The notes: generated from the sequence alone by a model not told the origin. A stretch of DNA of 43,025 nucleotides from Bacteroidales bacterium (GCA_028704385.1 JAQVLA010000023.1:1-43025); one strand, 5' to 3'; counted from the first letter of the stretch, positions 22,053 through 31,834 are shown. Made by a program: numbers and translations.

Positions 22053-23579
22053 ATGAATCAGAATACCACGCGATCAGCAAAAAAATCAATAACAGCAGGC
22101 GATCCGTTAAAGGAAGTGCTGCTGCAACATGGAAGAGTACCTCCACAGGCCGTCGATCTTGAAGAAGTTGTGCTTGGAGCCATGATGCTCGAAAAAGATG
22201 CCGTAAATGCCATCATCGACATCCTGAATCCGGAAGTTTTTTATAAAGATGCCCATCAGAAAATCTTCAAGGCTATCCTTCAACTGTTTTCCAAATCAGA
22301 AGCCATTGATATCCTGACGGTTACCAATGAACTCAAAAGCATGGGTGAGCTTGAAATAGTTGGTGGCCCTTATTATATCTCCCAATTGACAAACAGGGTT
22401 GTGTCGGCTGCCAATATTGAGTTTCATGCCCGTATTTTGATTCAGAAATACATTCAGCGTGAACTGATTACGATTTCGTCCGATATCATCAAAGATGCGT
22501 ACGAAGATACTACAGATGTTTTTGATCTGCTCGATAAAGCCGAAAGCGGACTTTTTGCCGTTAGCGAAAGTAATTTGCGCAGGAGTTTTGAAGCAATGCC
22601 CGAACTGGTAAAAAGAGCCATTGAAGACATTGAAAATGCCCGAAACAGCGATGCCAATTTACGTGGGGTTCCATCCGGATATACTGATCTTGACCGTATT
22701 ACACAAGGCTGGCAGAAGTCGGACCTGATTATTCTGGCTGCCCGCCCGAGTATGGGTAAAACGGCTTTTGCGCTCAATCTGGCCCGAAATGCAGCTGTCG
22801 ATTTCAATAAACCCGTTGCTTTCTTTTCACTCGAAATGTCATCTGTTCAGCTGGTTACACGCTTAATTTCGAGCGAAACTTATCTGGCAGCTGAGAAATT
22901 ACGCAAAGGAGATCTGCAGGAATACGAATGGCAACAGTTGAACACAAAAATCAATCCGCTAGTCAAGGCTCAGATGTTTATTGATGATACACCACAACTT
23001 TCAATTTTTGAGCTGAGAGCCAAATGCCGCCGATTAAAACAGCAATTCGATATTCAGATGGTTTTTATTGATTATCTGCAACTTATGACTGCCGGCGGAG
23101 ATAACCGTGGCAATCGCGAGCAGGAAATTAGTAATATTTCACGTTCGCTAAAGAGTTTGGCCAAAGAGCTGGATATCCCGGTTTTGGCTCTGTCGCAGCT
23201 CAGTCGTAATGTGGAAAGCCGTCCCGGATCGAAAAAACCAATCCTGTCCGACTTGCGCGAATCAGGTGCCATCGAGCAGGACGCTGATATGGTAATTTTT
23301 ATTTATCGTCCTGAATATTATGGCATTAATGATGATGGGGAAGGTAACTCTGTGCAGGGACTGGCGGTTATCAATATTGCCAAGCACCGTAATGGAAAAT
23401 TAGGAGATGTGAACCTGAAATTCGTTGGACAATTTGCAAAATTTGAAGAACCGGAAAGCTTTGAACGACCGTCGGAATTAAGTCCGAATACCGGTTTTGA
23501 GATGCCTCCAACAAAAACGATCGGATCGAAAATGAACGATGATTTTGATCCTGAACCAGATTATGAAGAACCATTTTAA
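22053..23579 (+). CDS. dnaB: replicative DNA helicase DnaB
   Basis: A 508-residue hexameric helicase. The N-terminal DnaB domain begins at VPPQAVDLEEVVLGAMMLE. The RecA-like helicase core has Walker A ARPSMGKTAFALN, then FFSLEMSS, Walker B FIDYLQLM, and the arginine-finger/H4 region GAIEQDADMVIFIYRPEYY. It unwinds DNA at the fork and binds primase. The frame is open 5 codons further to a TTG at 22038, but the ATG at 22053 is preferred. Length is normal and the Walker A and H4 regions carry no intein, which are common intein sites in this family. Confidence 0.95.
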   Translation: MNQNTTRSAKKSITAGDPLKEVLLQHGRVPPQAVDLEEVVLGAMMLEKDAVNAIIDILNPEVFYKDAHQKIFKAILQLFSKSEAIDILTVTNELKSMGELEIVGGPYYISQLTNRVVSAANIEFHARILIQKYIQRELITISSDIIKDAYEDTTDVFDLLDKAESGLFAVSESNLRRSFEAMPELVKRAIEDIENARNSDANLRGVPSGYTDLDRITQGWQKSDLIILAARPSMGKTAFALNLARNAAVDFNKPVAFFSLEMSSVQLVTRLISSETYLAAEKLRKGDLQEYEWQQLNTKINPLVKAQMFIDDTPQLSIFELRAKCRRLKQQFDIQMVFIDYLQLMTAGGDNRGNREQEISNISRSLKSLAKELDIPVLALSQLSRNVESRPGSKKPILSDLRESGAIEQDADMVIFIYRPEYYGINDDGEGNSVQGLAVINIAKHRNGKLGDVNLKFVGQFAKFEEPESFERPSELSPNTGFEMPPTKTIGSKMNDDFDPEPDYEEPF

Positions 23580-23597
23580 GCTATAAAATCAAATACT

Positions 23598-24425
23598 ATG
23601 AAAATTAATAAGTTAAATTTAATTCTGATTGTTATCGGAATATTGACGATGGCATTTGCCCCTGTTAATTCTGTGCGCTTTACTTACAAACTCGACAAAG
23701 GCACAAAGTCACAAATTGAAATCAAGACCAATCAGAACATTTCCATGAATATGTCGGGTCAAAGTGTAAATATTAAGCAGGATGTAACAATAAATCAATC
23801 GGTTGAGGTAACCGAAATTGGATCAGAAGGTCAGATCAATTTTTCTATTGTTTACGATCGCATTCGTTTCAAGCAAAATGCGATGGGTATGGAAGTGGAA
23901 TGGGACTCAGATAATACTACTGCCTCTGAAGATAATATTATGGTGCAACAGATTGCAAACCAGCTTAATAAAGCACTTAATAAAACCGTTACTGCAACCA
24001 TAGATCAGCTTGGTAATCCAGTTAATAACAACAGCTCAGAGGTGCTTGGCGAAAGCAATATTTCTGGCTTTGAAATGGGCATGTTGGTAGTTTTTGCCGA
24101 TCATGAGGTAGCTGTTGGCGACACCTGGGAAGTGGTCACACAACCTGATCCATCAAGCGATTTCACGATTACTGCTGTTTACAAGCTGGATGAGTATAAA
24201 AGTAAAACTTCTAAAATCAGTTTTGAAGGAACTGTTTCCGGCACCGAAATGAACGGTACTCCTGCCAAACTATCCGGAACAATCAGTGGTAAAGCTGATA
24301 TCGACAGCAAAACCGGTTGGCTTTTGAGTTCTACTTCCATGCAAACACTCGAAATGGAAATGGAGCAACAAGGCCAGAAAATGCCGATGACAATGACGAG
24401 TTATACCGAACTTACAACGAAGTAA
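23598..24425 (+). CDS. exported protein, DUF6263-like
   Basis: A 275-residue protein with a signal peptide (hydrophobic residues 7-22). The mature part is beta-rich and low in cysteine, with repeated long strands: FTYKLDKGTKSQIEIKTNQN, VTINQSVEVTEI, then GMLVVFADHEVAVGDTWEV and later ISFEGTVSGTEMN. The layout resembles the DUF6263 family of secreted Bacteroidota proteins, which I suggest without certainty. No enzyme motif. It starts 18 bases after dnaB on the same strand and converges on the minus-strand gene ending at 24447. Confidence 0.75.
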   Translation: MKINKLNLILIVIGILTMAFAPVNSVRFTYKLDKGTKSQIEIKTNQNISMNMSGQSVNIKQDVTINQSVEVTEIGSEGQINFSIVYDRIRFKQNAMGMEVEWDSDNTTASEDNIMVQQIANQLNKALNKTVTATIDQLGNPVNNNSSEVLGESNISGFEMGMLVVFADHEVAVGDTWEVVTQPDPSSDFTITAVYKLDEYKSKTSKISFEGTVSGTEMNGTPAKLSGTISGKADIDSKTGWLLSSTSMQTLEMEMEQQGQKMPMTMTSYTELTTK

Positions 24426-24446
24426 ACTGAACTTTTTTCTGCCTTG

Positions 24447-26042
24447 TTACTGATTTGAAAGTAATTTCAAGCTTAGCAAAGATTTTAGGGGCATATACTC
24501 ATAAAGCAGAAATTTATTTTCTCCTGCCGGAAGTACGCCCCTGAAATATTGATCGTTGCCATCAAAATTGATGGTTGATCCTTCAATTTCGAGTGAGAGG
24601 TCATCGTATTGATTTGCAATACGTGATGCGATTTCCAACTGGGAGATAATTTCAGGTTTGGCTTTTAGCATGGCATACTTATAATAGTTGCCAACGCTGG
24701 TATTGAGCAAATAAGTATAGTACACAAAGTTTTCGTAAGAGGCAAAAACAAGCGCATATTGACCATCAGCCAGTGGAATTGCATCACGAAATGTGAAGCC
24801 ATTACTTTCTTTCAGGGCTTTATTGCGATTTAGATTTCCGGAATTCACCAAATTTTGTATCGATCCGGTTTCTGCAGTCAGGTCTCCTCCCTGGATATGT
24901 AAAAACTGATGTGGCTTCTCAATCCTTTCTGCTTCTGTCATTTCGCCTGAACTGTTGAATTTGAAGCGCATAAAATCCATCAGCCTGATTTTATGAAAGG
25001 GTGCTTCTGTTTCACCTGTTTTGGGATTGGTCTGTGTGATTTCGCCCGAATATTTAAACAATTCTCCCAAGGCAACATAGGATCCATCATCCGTTTTATC
25101 CAAACGATGCATCCAAACTTCGGGCATTACTTTGAAAAACCAGTCGGATACACGGGTTTTTAAAACTGGTTTCAGGCTCTTCCATTCTAAAAGTTGTTTA
25201 GCTGAGAAAATTCCATCAGTGTTTATTTCAGCCAAAAACAAACCTTTCGAATTTTTACTTTCTATTTTGGAGCCTTTATAGTACGTACCGGCCATTACAA
25301 CAGACCTGTCATTTTCAGGGTAAAATGCTGTGGGATAAAAGGTGTTTTCCCCATTGGAAAGGGCAGTGCTAAAAATTGTATTACCATTTGATTTGTCAAT
25401 GTATATCATCTTACTATTCAACACATTGCCAAATTTCTCAGCCAATTGATGCGTTAGAATGCCTTGCTCCGTAATCCAAAGTTCATATACCTGTGCATTG
25501 CCTTTCTCGGCATAAAACTCCTGTCGCCAAACACTTTGCAATTCGGCATTTACACATTCCAGGGTATAACCTGCAGCTTTGTTTTTTGCAGGTTCCACAA
25601 TTAAAAAATGACCCTGATCGAGTGCATAAAGCTGCGGCCAGAATGCCTTTCCACGGGATAAAAGCGGCACTTTCGAACGGCTGACAGACGTAAGCGTATT
25701 TCCTTCGCTATCAAGCATTAAATAATAAACAGAAGGCCTCAGGCCGTTATCCACAAAACATAATAAACTTTGGTTCTCTGATGTAGCCATAGCATGAAAA
25801 ACAGAATTTTTAGGTACTTCAAGTCTAACGGTTTTTGTATCTGACAAATCAGCATGAATCCATTTCATTTCCCAAACTCCGTTACTTTGCGCATAAACAC
25901 TCGCAAAAGCCGTTGTTTGCATCTGAATATCCTTAATTGCATAGACGCCATTAAACTTAAATGGTGATATTTTTATTTCAAGTTCTTGTGCCTGACCAGT
26001 TATCATAGCCAAAATCAGCAGGGCAATTATTCTTATTTTCAT
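24447..26042 (-). CDS. hypothetical secreted protein
   Basis: A 531-residue protein with a signal peptide cut after about GQAQ (residue 18). The mature protein is rich in beta strands with scattered W, Y and F and many single-residue turns, and looks like a large propeller or multi-strand barrel-like fold. No known domain recognised; there is no lipobox. It ends 22 bases from the convergent gene at 23598-24425. A TAATTTTG box on the minus strand (26062-26069) fits a promoter 20 bases before the ATG. Confidence 0.75.
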   Translation of the reverse strand: MKIRIIALLILAMITGQAQELEIKISPFKFNGVYAIKDIQMQTTAFASVYAQSNGVWEMKWIHADLSDTKTVRLEVPKNSVFHAMATSENQSLLCFVDNGLRPSVYYLMLDSEGNTLTSVSRSKVPLLSRGKAFWPQLYALDQGHFLIVEPAKNKAAGYTLECVNAELQSVWRQEFYAEKGNAQVYELWITEQGILTHQLAEKFGNVLNSKMIYIDKSNGNTIFSTALSNGENTFYPTAFYPENDRSVVMAGTYYKGSKIESKNSKGLFLAEINTDGIFSAKQLLEWKSLKPVLKTRVSDWFFKVMPEVWMHRLDKTDDGSYVALGELFKYSGEITQTNPKTGETEAPFHKIRLMDFMRFKFNSSGEMTEAERIEKPHQFLHIQGGDLTAETGSIQNLVNSGNLNRNKALKESNGFTFRDAIPLADGQYALVFASYENFVYYTYLLNTSVGNYYKYAMLKAKPEIISQLEIASRIANQYDDLSLEIEGSTINFDGNDQYFRGVLPAGENKFLLYEYMPLKSLLSLKLLSNQ

Positions 26043-26061
26043 AGGATAGTTGTATTTTGGA

Positions 26062-26069
26062 CAAAATTA
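26062..26069 (-). promoter_or_regulatory. candidate -7 box for the 531-residue secreted protein gene
   Basis: TAATTTTG on the minus strand, fitting TAnnTTTG, 19 bases before the start codon at 26042. No strong -33 element seen. Confidence 0.35.
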
Positions 26070-26152
26070 GAAATCTCTCTGACATACATACTTTTGTGAT
26101 CGAAATAAGTCCGGCATTTTAATCATGGGCCTGTTGATAATTAAAAATTAGT

Positions 26153-26160
26153 TAGGTTTG
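26153..26160 (+). promoter_or_regulatory. candidate -7 box for the ydcF-like gene
   Basis: TAGGTTTG fits TAnnTTTG and lies 16 bases before the ATG at 26177. A TTG about 16 bases upstream of it is a weak -33 candidate. Confidence 0.4.
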
Positions 26161-26176
26161 TCCTGAACTTACACCA

Positions 26177-26887
26177 ATGAAAAAAACACTGCACATTTTA
26201 CGAAGCATTTTATTTTTTGGTTTTAGTATAACAGGATTTGTCGCTGTTCTGATGATCGCACTTAGCTTTACGAGCTGGCCTTATCATGCCTATCACTGGA
26301 CAAATTACTTTGATAAAATCACTGAGGTGCCTAATCCTGACTTGATAATTTTGATGGGTGCAGGAGGGTTTCCGGGATCCGAAAGTTTGTTAAGGTGTTA
26401 TTATACCGCAGAAGCTGCCCACAAATTTCCTGTCGCAAAAATAATTGTAGCCTTTCCGGCAGATACCGCTGACTTTGGAAACAGCGATCATTATTTAATG
26501 ATCGAAGAGTTGAAACAAAGAGGCATCGACAGTAGCCGTATTCTTTCCGAAGTAAGAGGCCACAACACTTATACTCAGGCTGTTAATATCCGGAAAATGT
26601 TTACCACTGACCACATATTGTTACTTGTCACCTCTCCCGTTCACACTTACAGAAGTATTAAAACATTTGAGAAACAAGGATTTAAAAATGTATATGCACA
26701 AGGAACAATCGAAGGCTATACAGATGTTGATCTTTTTCTTTCAGAGACTGACAAACAAAATAAAATAAAAAGCCCGGACGCAAATCCGGGACTTCGTTAT
26801 AATATTTGGAGTTTTATGCAGTACGAAATTGCTGTTTTACGCGAATGGACAGCCATCGGATGGTACAAACTGAAAGGTTACCTCTGA
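26177..26887 (+). CDS. YdcF/SanA-like DUF218 membrane-anchored protein
   Basis: A 236-residue protein with one N-terminal membrane helix (residues 12-33) and then a DUF218 domain. Visible signatures are PDLIILMGAGGFPGSESLLRC, followed by a GIDSSRILSE segment, the NTYTQAVNIRKMF helix and LLLVTSPVHTYRSIKTFEKQGF. The DUF218 family includes E. coli YdcF (binds SAM) and SanA (envelope barrier); the exact role here is unknown. It converges on sucC with no space between stop codons, and the sucC terminator lies within its last 130 bases. Confidence 0.85.
   Translation: MKKTLHILRSILFFGFSITGFVAVLMIALSFTSWPYHAYHWTNYFDKITEVPNPDLIILMGAGGFPGSESLLRCYYTAEAAHKFPVAKIIVAFPADTADFGNSDHYLMIEELKQRGIDSSRILSEVRGHNTYTQAVNIRKMFTTDHILLLVTSPVHTYRSIKTFEKQGFKNVYAQGTIEGYTDVDLFLSETDKQNKIKSPDANPGLRYNIWSFMQYEIAVLREWTAIGWYKLKGYL
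26755..26790 (-). terminator. intrinsic terminator for sucC, inside ydcF coding sequence
   Basis: On the minus strand, CCCGGA (26785-26790) TTTGCG TCCGGG (26773-26778) forms a 6-bp GC-rich stem with a 6-base loop. It is followed by CTTTTTATTTTATTTTG, a classic T tract. It lies about 100 bases past the sucC stop, in the region that encodes NKIKSPDANPGL of the convergent YdcF-like protein. On the plus strand the flanks are A-rich, so it is one-directional. Confidence 0.75.
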
Positions 26888-28081
26888 TCAATTTTTCAAT
26901 ACTTCGTTCACCAATTCGGCGGCTTCTTCCAATTTTATGGCCGAAAATACCTTTAAGCCCGACTTATCAATCAATTCTTTTCCTTCTTCGGCATTGGTAC
27001 CCTGAAGGCGCACGATGATAGGTACTTTTATCTCTCCAATATTCTGGTAGGCATCAACAATTCCCTGTGCCACGCGATCGCAACGCACTATGCCACCGAA
27101 AATATTCACTAATATGGCTTTTACATTGGGGTCTTTTAAAATAATCCTGAAAGCTTCTTCAACGCGTTTGGCATTGGCAGTACCGCCAACATCAAGAAAG
27201 TTGGCCGGCTCACCGCCATACATTTTGATTAAGTCCATGGTTGACATCGCCAGGCCTGCACCATTTACCATACAACCAACATTTCCGTCCAGTTTCACAT
27301 AGTTGAGGTCGAAACGGCTGGCTTCCACTTCAATGGGGTCTTCTTCGTTCAGGTCGCGCATCTCTGCAATATCCGTATGACGGTAAAGTGCATTGTTATC
27401 AACTACAACTTTTGAATCAGCAGCAAAAATCCTGTCGTCAGCAGCTTTGATCACCGGGTTAATCTCGAACAGGCTGGCATCACTGCCCAGGTAAGCATCA
27501 AACAAGGCCCTGATAAATTTTTGCATCTCTTTGTATGCAGTACCACTCAAACCCAGATTAAACGCTATCTGCCTTGCCTGGTATGCCAGCAAGCCGGTGG
27601 TGGGATTGATTTCTTCAGTAAAAATCTGATCCGGTGTTTCTTCAGCTACTTTTTCAATATCCATCCCTCCCCGTGGTGAATACATGATCATATGGCGTCC
27701 TGTGGAACGGTTAAGCAACATGCTCACATAAAATTCCTGCACCTCCGATGGGCCCGGATAATAAATATTTTGTTCGATCAACACACGACGAACCAGCTTG
27801 CCTTCAGCACTCGTTTGAGGCGTTACAAGCATCATACCGATAATCTGATCAGCAAATTTTTCAACTTCTTCAAGGGTTTTGGCAATCTTTACACCACCAC
27901 CTTTACCACGTCCGCCGGCATGTATCTGTGCTTTAACAGCCCAGCGATCCGAACCTGTTTTTTTCTGGATTTCCTTGGCGGCTTCTACTGCCTTGGCCGG
28001 TGAATCCGCAACAATACCCAATGGAACAGATACACCGTATCCGCTTAATATTTGCTTCCCCTGAAACTCATGTAAATTCAT
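26888..28081 (-). CDS. sucC: succinyl-CoA synthetase (ADP-forming) beta subunit
   Basis: A 397-residue protein starting MNLHEFQGKQILSGYGV, the standard SucC start. The frame is open 34 codons upstream but that part has no family character, so the ATG at 28081 is used. The ATP-grasp region has GGRGKGGGVKIAKT; phosphate and CoA-side residues are in the NPV, GCMVNGAGLAMSTMD and GGTANAKRVEEAF segments; the end has VNIFGGIVRCDRVAQGI. It couples succinyl-CoA cleavage to nucleotide phosphorylation in the TCA cycle. The alpha subunit gene is not in the window. Stop codons of sucC and ydcF are adjacent. Confidence 0.95.
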   Translation of the reverse strand: MNLHEFQGKQILSGYGVSVPLGIVADSPAKAVEAAKEIQKKTGSDRWAVKAQIHAGGRGKGGGVKIAKTLEEVEKFADQIIGMMLVTPQTSAEGKLVRRVLIEQNIYYPGPSEVQEFYVSMLLNRSTGRHMIMYSPRGGMDIEKVAEETPDQIFTEEINPTTGLLAYQARQIAFNLGLSGTAYKEMQKFIRALFDAYLGSDASLFEINPVIKAADDRIFAADSKVVVDNNALYRHTDIAEMRDLNEEDPIEVEASRFDLNYVKLDGNVGCMVNGAGLAMSTMDLIKMYGGEPANFLDVGGTANAKRVEEAFRIILKDPNVKAILVNIFGGIVRCDRVAQGIVDAYQNIGEIKVPIIVRLQGTNAEEGKELIDKSGLKVFSAIKLEEAAELVNEVLKN

Positions 28082-28119
28082 AGTGTGACAAAAATTTTTA
28101 GATGATTTTTTTAGAAGCC

Positions 28120-28127
28120 CAAAATTA
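28120..28127 (-). promoter_or_regulatory. candidate -7 box for sucC
   Basis: TAATTTTG on the minus strand, fitting TAnnTTTG, about 38 bases before the chosen start. Its position downstream of the extended frame's first codon argues that the 34-codon extension is not translated. Confidence 0.4.
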
Positions 28128-28231
28128 GGACAATTTAACGAAAACCAGCCATAAAAAATGTCAAAATATGAGAGGATCAGCACATTTGCGTTTTAAGTTA
28201 GAAAATCCTGTCACTATCAGCCCGAATTCGT

Positions 28232-28239
28232 TATTTTTG
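28232..28239 (+). promoter_or_regulatory. candidate -7 box for lolD
   Basis: TATTTTTG fits TAnnTTTG, 18 bases before the ATG at 28257. No convincing -33 TTTG at the usual spacing. Confidence 0.4.
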
Positions 28240-28256
28240 CAGCACATCAGCTAGCT

Positions 28257-28907
28257 ATGATTGAAGCCAGACAAATCTTTAAGTCTTTTGGAAAGTTACA
28301 GGTACTCAAAGGGCTTGACCTTAAGGTGAAGCAGGGTGAGGTAGTTAGTATTATGGGGCCGTCTGGCGCGGGAAAATCGACTTTTTTACAGATCATAGGA
28401 ACCATCGAACAGCCTGATAACGGTATGCTTACGATTGGCGATACAGCTGTAAATAATCTTTCGCAGAAAGCCCTCGCAAAATTCAGGAACGATAATATCG
28501 GTTTTGTCTTTCAGTTTCATCATCTTTTTCCTGAGTTTACGGCGCTCGAAAACATCTGCATCCCTGCTTTCATTGGTGGTAAGAGCAGAAAAAAAGCCAC
28601 TGATCAGGCCTTGCATCTGCTCAGCCTTTTAAATCTGGAGCAACGAGCAGATCACAAACCTGCAGAACTTTCGGGCGGCGAACAACAACGTGTGGCAGTG
28701 GCCAGAGCTCTGGTAAACAATCCCACTGTAATTTTAGCTGATGAACCTTCCGGTAACCTCGATAGCAATGCCGCTGTTGAGCTTCACCGTTTATTTTTTA
28801 AATTAAGAGATAAGTTTAACCAAACCTTCGTTATTGTGACGCACAATCCTGAATTGGCCGGCATGGCCGACAGAAGTTACACCCTTTCTGATGGCATTTG
28901 GCAATGA
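28257..28907 (+). CDS. lolD: lipoprotein-releasing system ATPase LolD
   Basis: A 216-residue ABC ATPase. Walker A is [12 protein letters not shown]; the signature is [15 protein letters not shown]; Walker B is [12 protein letters not shown]; the switch is VTHN. The [19 protein letters not shown] block is characteristic of the LolD/MacB branch. It powers extraction of lipoproteins from the inner membrane by LolCE, whose genes are not adjacent. Assignment to LolD over other MacB-type ATPases rests on overall character, especially the [10 protein letters not shown] segment and stand-alone form. Confidence 0.88.
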   Translation: MIEARQIFKSFGKLQVLKGLDLKVKQGEVVSIMGPSGAGKSTFLQIIGTIEQPDNGMLTIGDTAVNNLSQKALAKFRNDNIGFVFQFHHLFPEFTALENICIPAFIGGKSRKKATDQALHLLSLLNLEQRADHKPAELSGGEQQRVAVARALVNNPTVILADEPSGNLDSNAAVELHRLFFKLRDKFNQTFVIVTHNPELAGMADRSYTLSDGIWQ

Positions 28908-28945
28908 ACTGCATCACACAATAATACAACAACTTAACCGTTTCA

Positions 28946-31804
28946 ATGAAATTCGATAATCCCAAATCAGTAATGATCAGGCAGCTTTTTACCTTTACCT
29001 TATTGGTCACTATCTTTATCTTAAATGTTCCCGTGGATGCGCAGGAACTGAGTCAGTCCTACGAATCGCTTATGCAGTCGGGCAATGCCAAATTTGAATC
29101 CGGAGATTTTATCAGTGCGAAGACCTATTTTGAAATGGCACTGCAGAAAAAGAAAGATGATGCTGCAGCGCAACAAAAACTAACTCAAACGGTCGAAAAG
29201 ATTAAAAATCAGATGGAAAAACAGGAAATGTTTTACCTGCGGCTTGATTTGGGTGATCGGTTACTGGCTGAGAATAAGCTGAATGAAGCAAAAAAAGCAT
29301 ATGAACAGGCTTTGGAGATCTTTCCTGAAGATAAATACACCCAAACACAGCTATCCTCTATTAACAAAACACTTGAAGAAGAAGCACAAAAACTGGCCGA
29401 TTATGAGCAAGCCATAACACTTGGTAAAAGTCTGCTCGAGCAGACAAAATACGAAGAGGCAATACTAAAGTTTGATCAGGCATCGGCTTTGTATCCGGCT
29501 CAACAAGAACCAGCCAAATTGAAATCCGATGCCACTAAGTTACTGGAACAGAAAAAGATTAACGAAAGTAAAGCAACCGCACTCACAGCAGAAGCACAAA
29601 ATTTTATTTTAAGGAAAAATTTCGAAGAAGCGATCACTAAGCTTCAGGAAGCCTTAACACTGCTGCCGGAGGATGAAAACCTCAATCAACTTTTGGCAAA
29701 CACACAGGCACAGGCTGATCAATACCAAATGTTTAGCAAAGCCCTCGAAACGGCTGACCAACTTTATGGAAGTAAAAGTTTTGAACAGGCACGCACAAAG
29801 TATGCCGAGGCTCTTGCCATTCAGCCGGGTGATGCTTATGCTGAGGATATGATCCGACGCATTGATGAAACACTGCAAAGTGATGATTATCTGGCGCAAC
29901 AGGAATATAACAATGCCATGGCAGAGGCTGGAAATTTTGAGTCGCAGTCGGAATGGTACAAAGCAAAAACTTCCTATGAAAAAGCGCTTGGAATAAAACC
30001 GGCGGATGAAGTTGCCCAGACAAAAATTGCTGAGATGGAGACAAGAATTCTTGATGCAAACTATCAGCAGATCATGGAAACTGCAGCAGCTCTTTTGGAT
30101 CAGGATGAGCTTCGTCAGGCACGGGATAAATATGTTGAAGCTTTCAACCTGAAACCCTCAGAGCCGGAGCCCCAGCAGAAAATTCAACAGATTGATCTAT
30201 TGATCGCCAGTGCTGAAGCTGCTGCCGAACAGGAAAATGAATACAACAGGCTCATTGCATTGGCAGCCGATGCTTATGCCAATAATCAATTAGCACAGGC
30301 ATTGGATTATTACCAACAAGCGGCTTCCCTAAAACCAGAGCAGGAAAATATTTCAGCTAAAATTGGAGAAATCAATGCGTTACTCAATGAAAAAGAGGCA
30401 CTTCAACAGCGTGAAAATAACTATAATAACTTAATTACAACAGCAGATCAGGCTTTTGAGGCCAATCAATTTGAACAGGCTCTCACAGCTTATAAGGATG
30501 CCTCAGCACTGTTCGATGACCGAACTTATCCCCTGGAACAGATCAGCCTGATCAATGAAAAAATGGCTGCAAAGGCTGCTTCCGAAGCACTTGAGCAAAA
30601 ATATTTGACATTAATAGCTCAGGGAGATGAAGCCCTTTCAAACAGACTTGCGTCAGAAGCAAAAACGGCATTTGAAGAAGCACTCAGCTTAAAGCCAGCG
30701 GAAGAATATCCTAAAAATCAATTGCAGAAGGTTGAATCTTTGTTAAAAGAGATTGCTGAAAATCTGGCCTTCGAAGAAGCTTTTACCAATAACATCCGTA
30801 CTGCAGATAGTTTGTTTGCCCTGGCTGAATGGGAAAATGCCCGTATAGCATATCAGAAAGCTGAAAAAATGAAAACCAATGATCATATTGTTTCTCAGTT
30901 GGCAGCAATTGATCTAAAACTGGAAGAAATTGCAACAGCAGAGGCATTTGAAGCACGCATTACAGCCATGCAAATAACCGCTGACGAAGCTTTTGAAGCC
31001 GGGCAGTGGCAGCAGGCTATCGCACAATATGATGAAATACTGAAACTGGAAGCAAACAACGAACACGCATTAAACAGGAAAGCAAGTGCGATGGCAGAAC
31101 TTGAAGCCATAGCCGCCGAACGCGAACAAAGGTTCAACGAGGCTATACTTGCCGGCGATGAATTGATGGAGGAGAAAGCTTTTGCCGATGCTTTGATCCA
31201 GTACAAACTGGCAAAGGGCATTCAGCCGGATAATGAGCTGGCCGATAACAAAATAAAATCCGCAGAAGGGCTGCTGGAAGCTGAAATGATGAAGCTCAGA
31301 ACTGCCTACAATAAACTGGTTCGTGAGGGAGATCAGCATTATAAAGCGAAAACTTACGACAAAGCTATTGAACAATATAATAAGGCCGATCAGCTGAAAA
31401 CCGGCGACCCCTACCCTGCCGAAATGATCGCTTCGATCGCCCGGCAAATGCAGGAAAACAAACTGGTTGAGCTGAACCTTAATCCCATCGTGATTTCTTC
31501 CGGAAATGCCAAACGTTTTAGCTTTGAGCCTGTTAATATCGCCGAAAGAAGATCCAATTACATTCTTGTAAAAGCCAGAAATACAGGCACAAAAGGTTTT
31601 CCATTAATTGTTGGTTTTGGAAGTTCATCGGGAAGAAATGGCGGCTTTGTATTGCCCATTCCGGATGATGGCGAATGGCATGATTTTGTGGTCAGGATTG
31701 GGTCGCAATACAAGTGGTTTAGCGAGGATAATAACTGGATTGAGATCCTGCCCGAAAATGGGGAGATCGAATTGGGTATTGCACAGATTTCACGTGGTTT
31801 CTGA
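28946..31804 (+). CDS. large exported TPR-repeat protein with C-terminal beta domain
   Basis: A 952-residue protein with a signal peptide (hydrophobic 13-30, cut near VDAQ). An in-frame ATG at codon 10 would also give a good signal. Residues 40-830 are about a dozen TPR pairs of about 65-70 residues. Each shows the pattern 'A/G..L....ye.A...Y..A..l.P.......i..i...l', and acidic Glu/Gln-rich helices separate them. The last 110 residues, from LNPIVISSGNAKRFSF, form a different, beta-rich domain with GTKGFPLIVGFGS and WHDFVVRIGSQYKWF. TPR arrays bind peptides or build complexes; the tail may bind a ligand or cell-wall partner. It follows lolD by 38 bases. Confidence 0.85.
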   Translation: MKFDNPKSVMIRQLFTFTLLVTIFILNVPVDAQELSQSYESLMQSGNAKFESGDFISAKTYFEMALQKKKDDAAAQQKLTQTVEKIKNQMEKQEMFYLRLDLGDRLLAENKLNEAKKAYEQALEIFPEDKYTQTQLSSINKTLEEEAQKLADYEQAITLGKSLLEQTKYEEAILKFDQASALYPAQQEPAKLKSDATKLLEQKKINESKATALTAEAQNFILRKNFEEAITKLQEALTLLPEDENLNQLLANTQAQADQYQMFSKALETADQLYGSKSFEQARTKYAEALAIQPGDAYAEDMIRRIDETLQSDDYLAQQEYNNAMAEAGNFESQSEWYKAKTSYEKALGIKPADEVAQTKIAEMETRILDANYQQIMETAAALLDQDELRQARDKYVEAFNLKPSEPEPQQKIQQIDLLIASAEAAAEQENEYNRLIALAADAYANNQLAQALDYYQQAASLKPEQENISAKIGEINALLNEKEALQQRENNYNNLITTADQAFEANQFEQALTAYKDASALFDDRTYPLEQISLINEKMAAKAASEALEQKYLTLIAQGDEALSNRLASEAKTAFEEALSLKPAEEYPKNQLQKVESLLKEIAENLAFEEAFTNNIRTADSLFALAEWENARIAYQKAEKMKTNDHIVSQLAAIDLKLEEIATAEAFEARITAMQITADEAFEAGQWQQAIAQYDEILKLEANNEHALNRKASAMAELEAIAAEREQRFNEAILAGDELMEEKAFADALIQYKLAKGIQPDNELADNKIKSAEGLLEAEMMKLRTAYNKLVREGDQHYKAKTYDKAIEQYNKADQLKTGDPYPAEMIASIARQMQENKLVELNLNPIVISSGNAKRFSFEPVNIAERRSNYILVKARNTGTKGFPLIVGFGSSSGRNGGFVLPIPDDGEWHDFVVRIGSQYKWFSEDNNWIEILPENGEIELGIAQISRGF

Positions 31805-31834
31805 TCTAATTAGCTGAGGTTTCTCATAAATTCC

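Noticed and set aside
22053-23579. An intein in dnaB
   Set aside because: Walker A and H4 regions are continuous and the length is normal.
28082-28183. 34-codon N-terminal extension of sucC
   Set aside because: The extension lacks family character, the standard SucC start lies at 28081, and a promoter-like box falls inside the extension.
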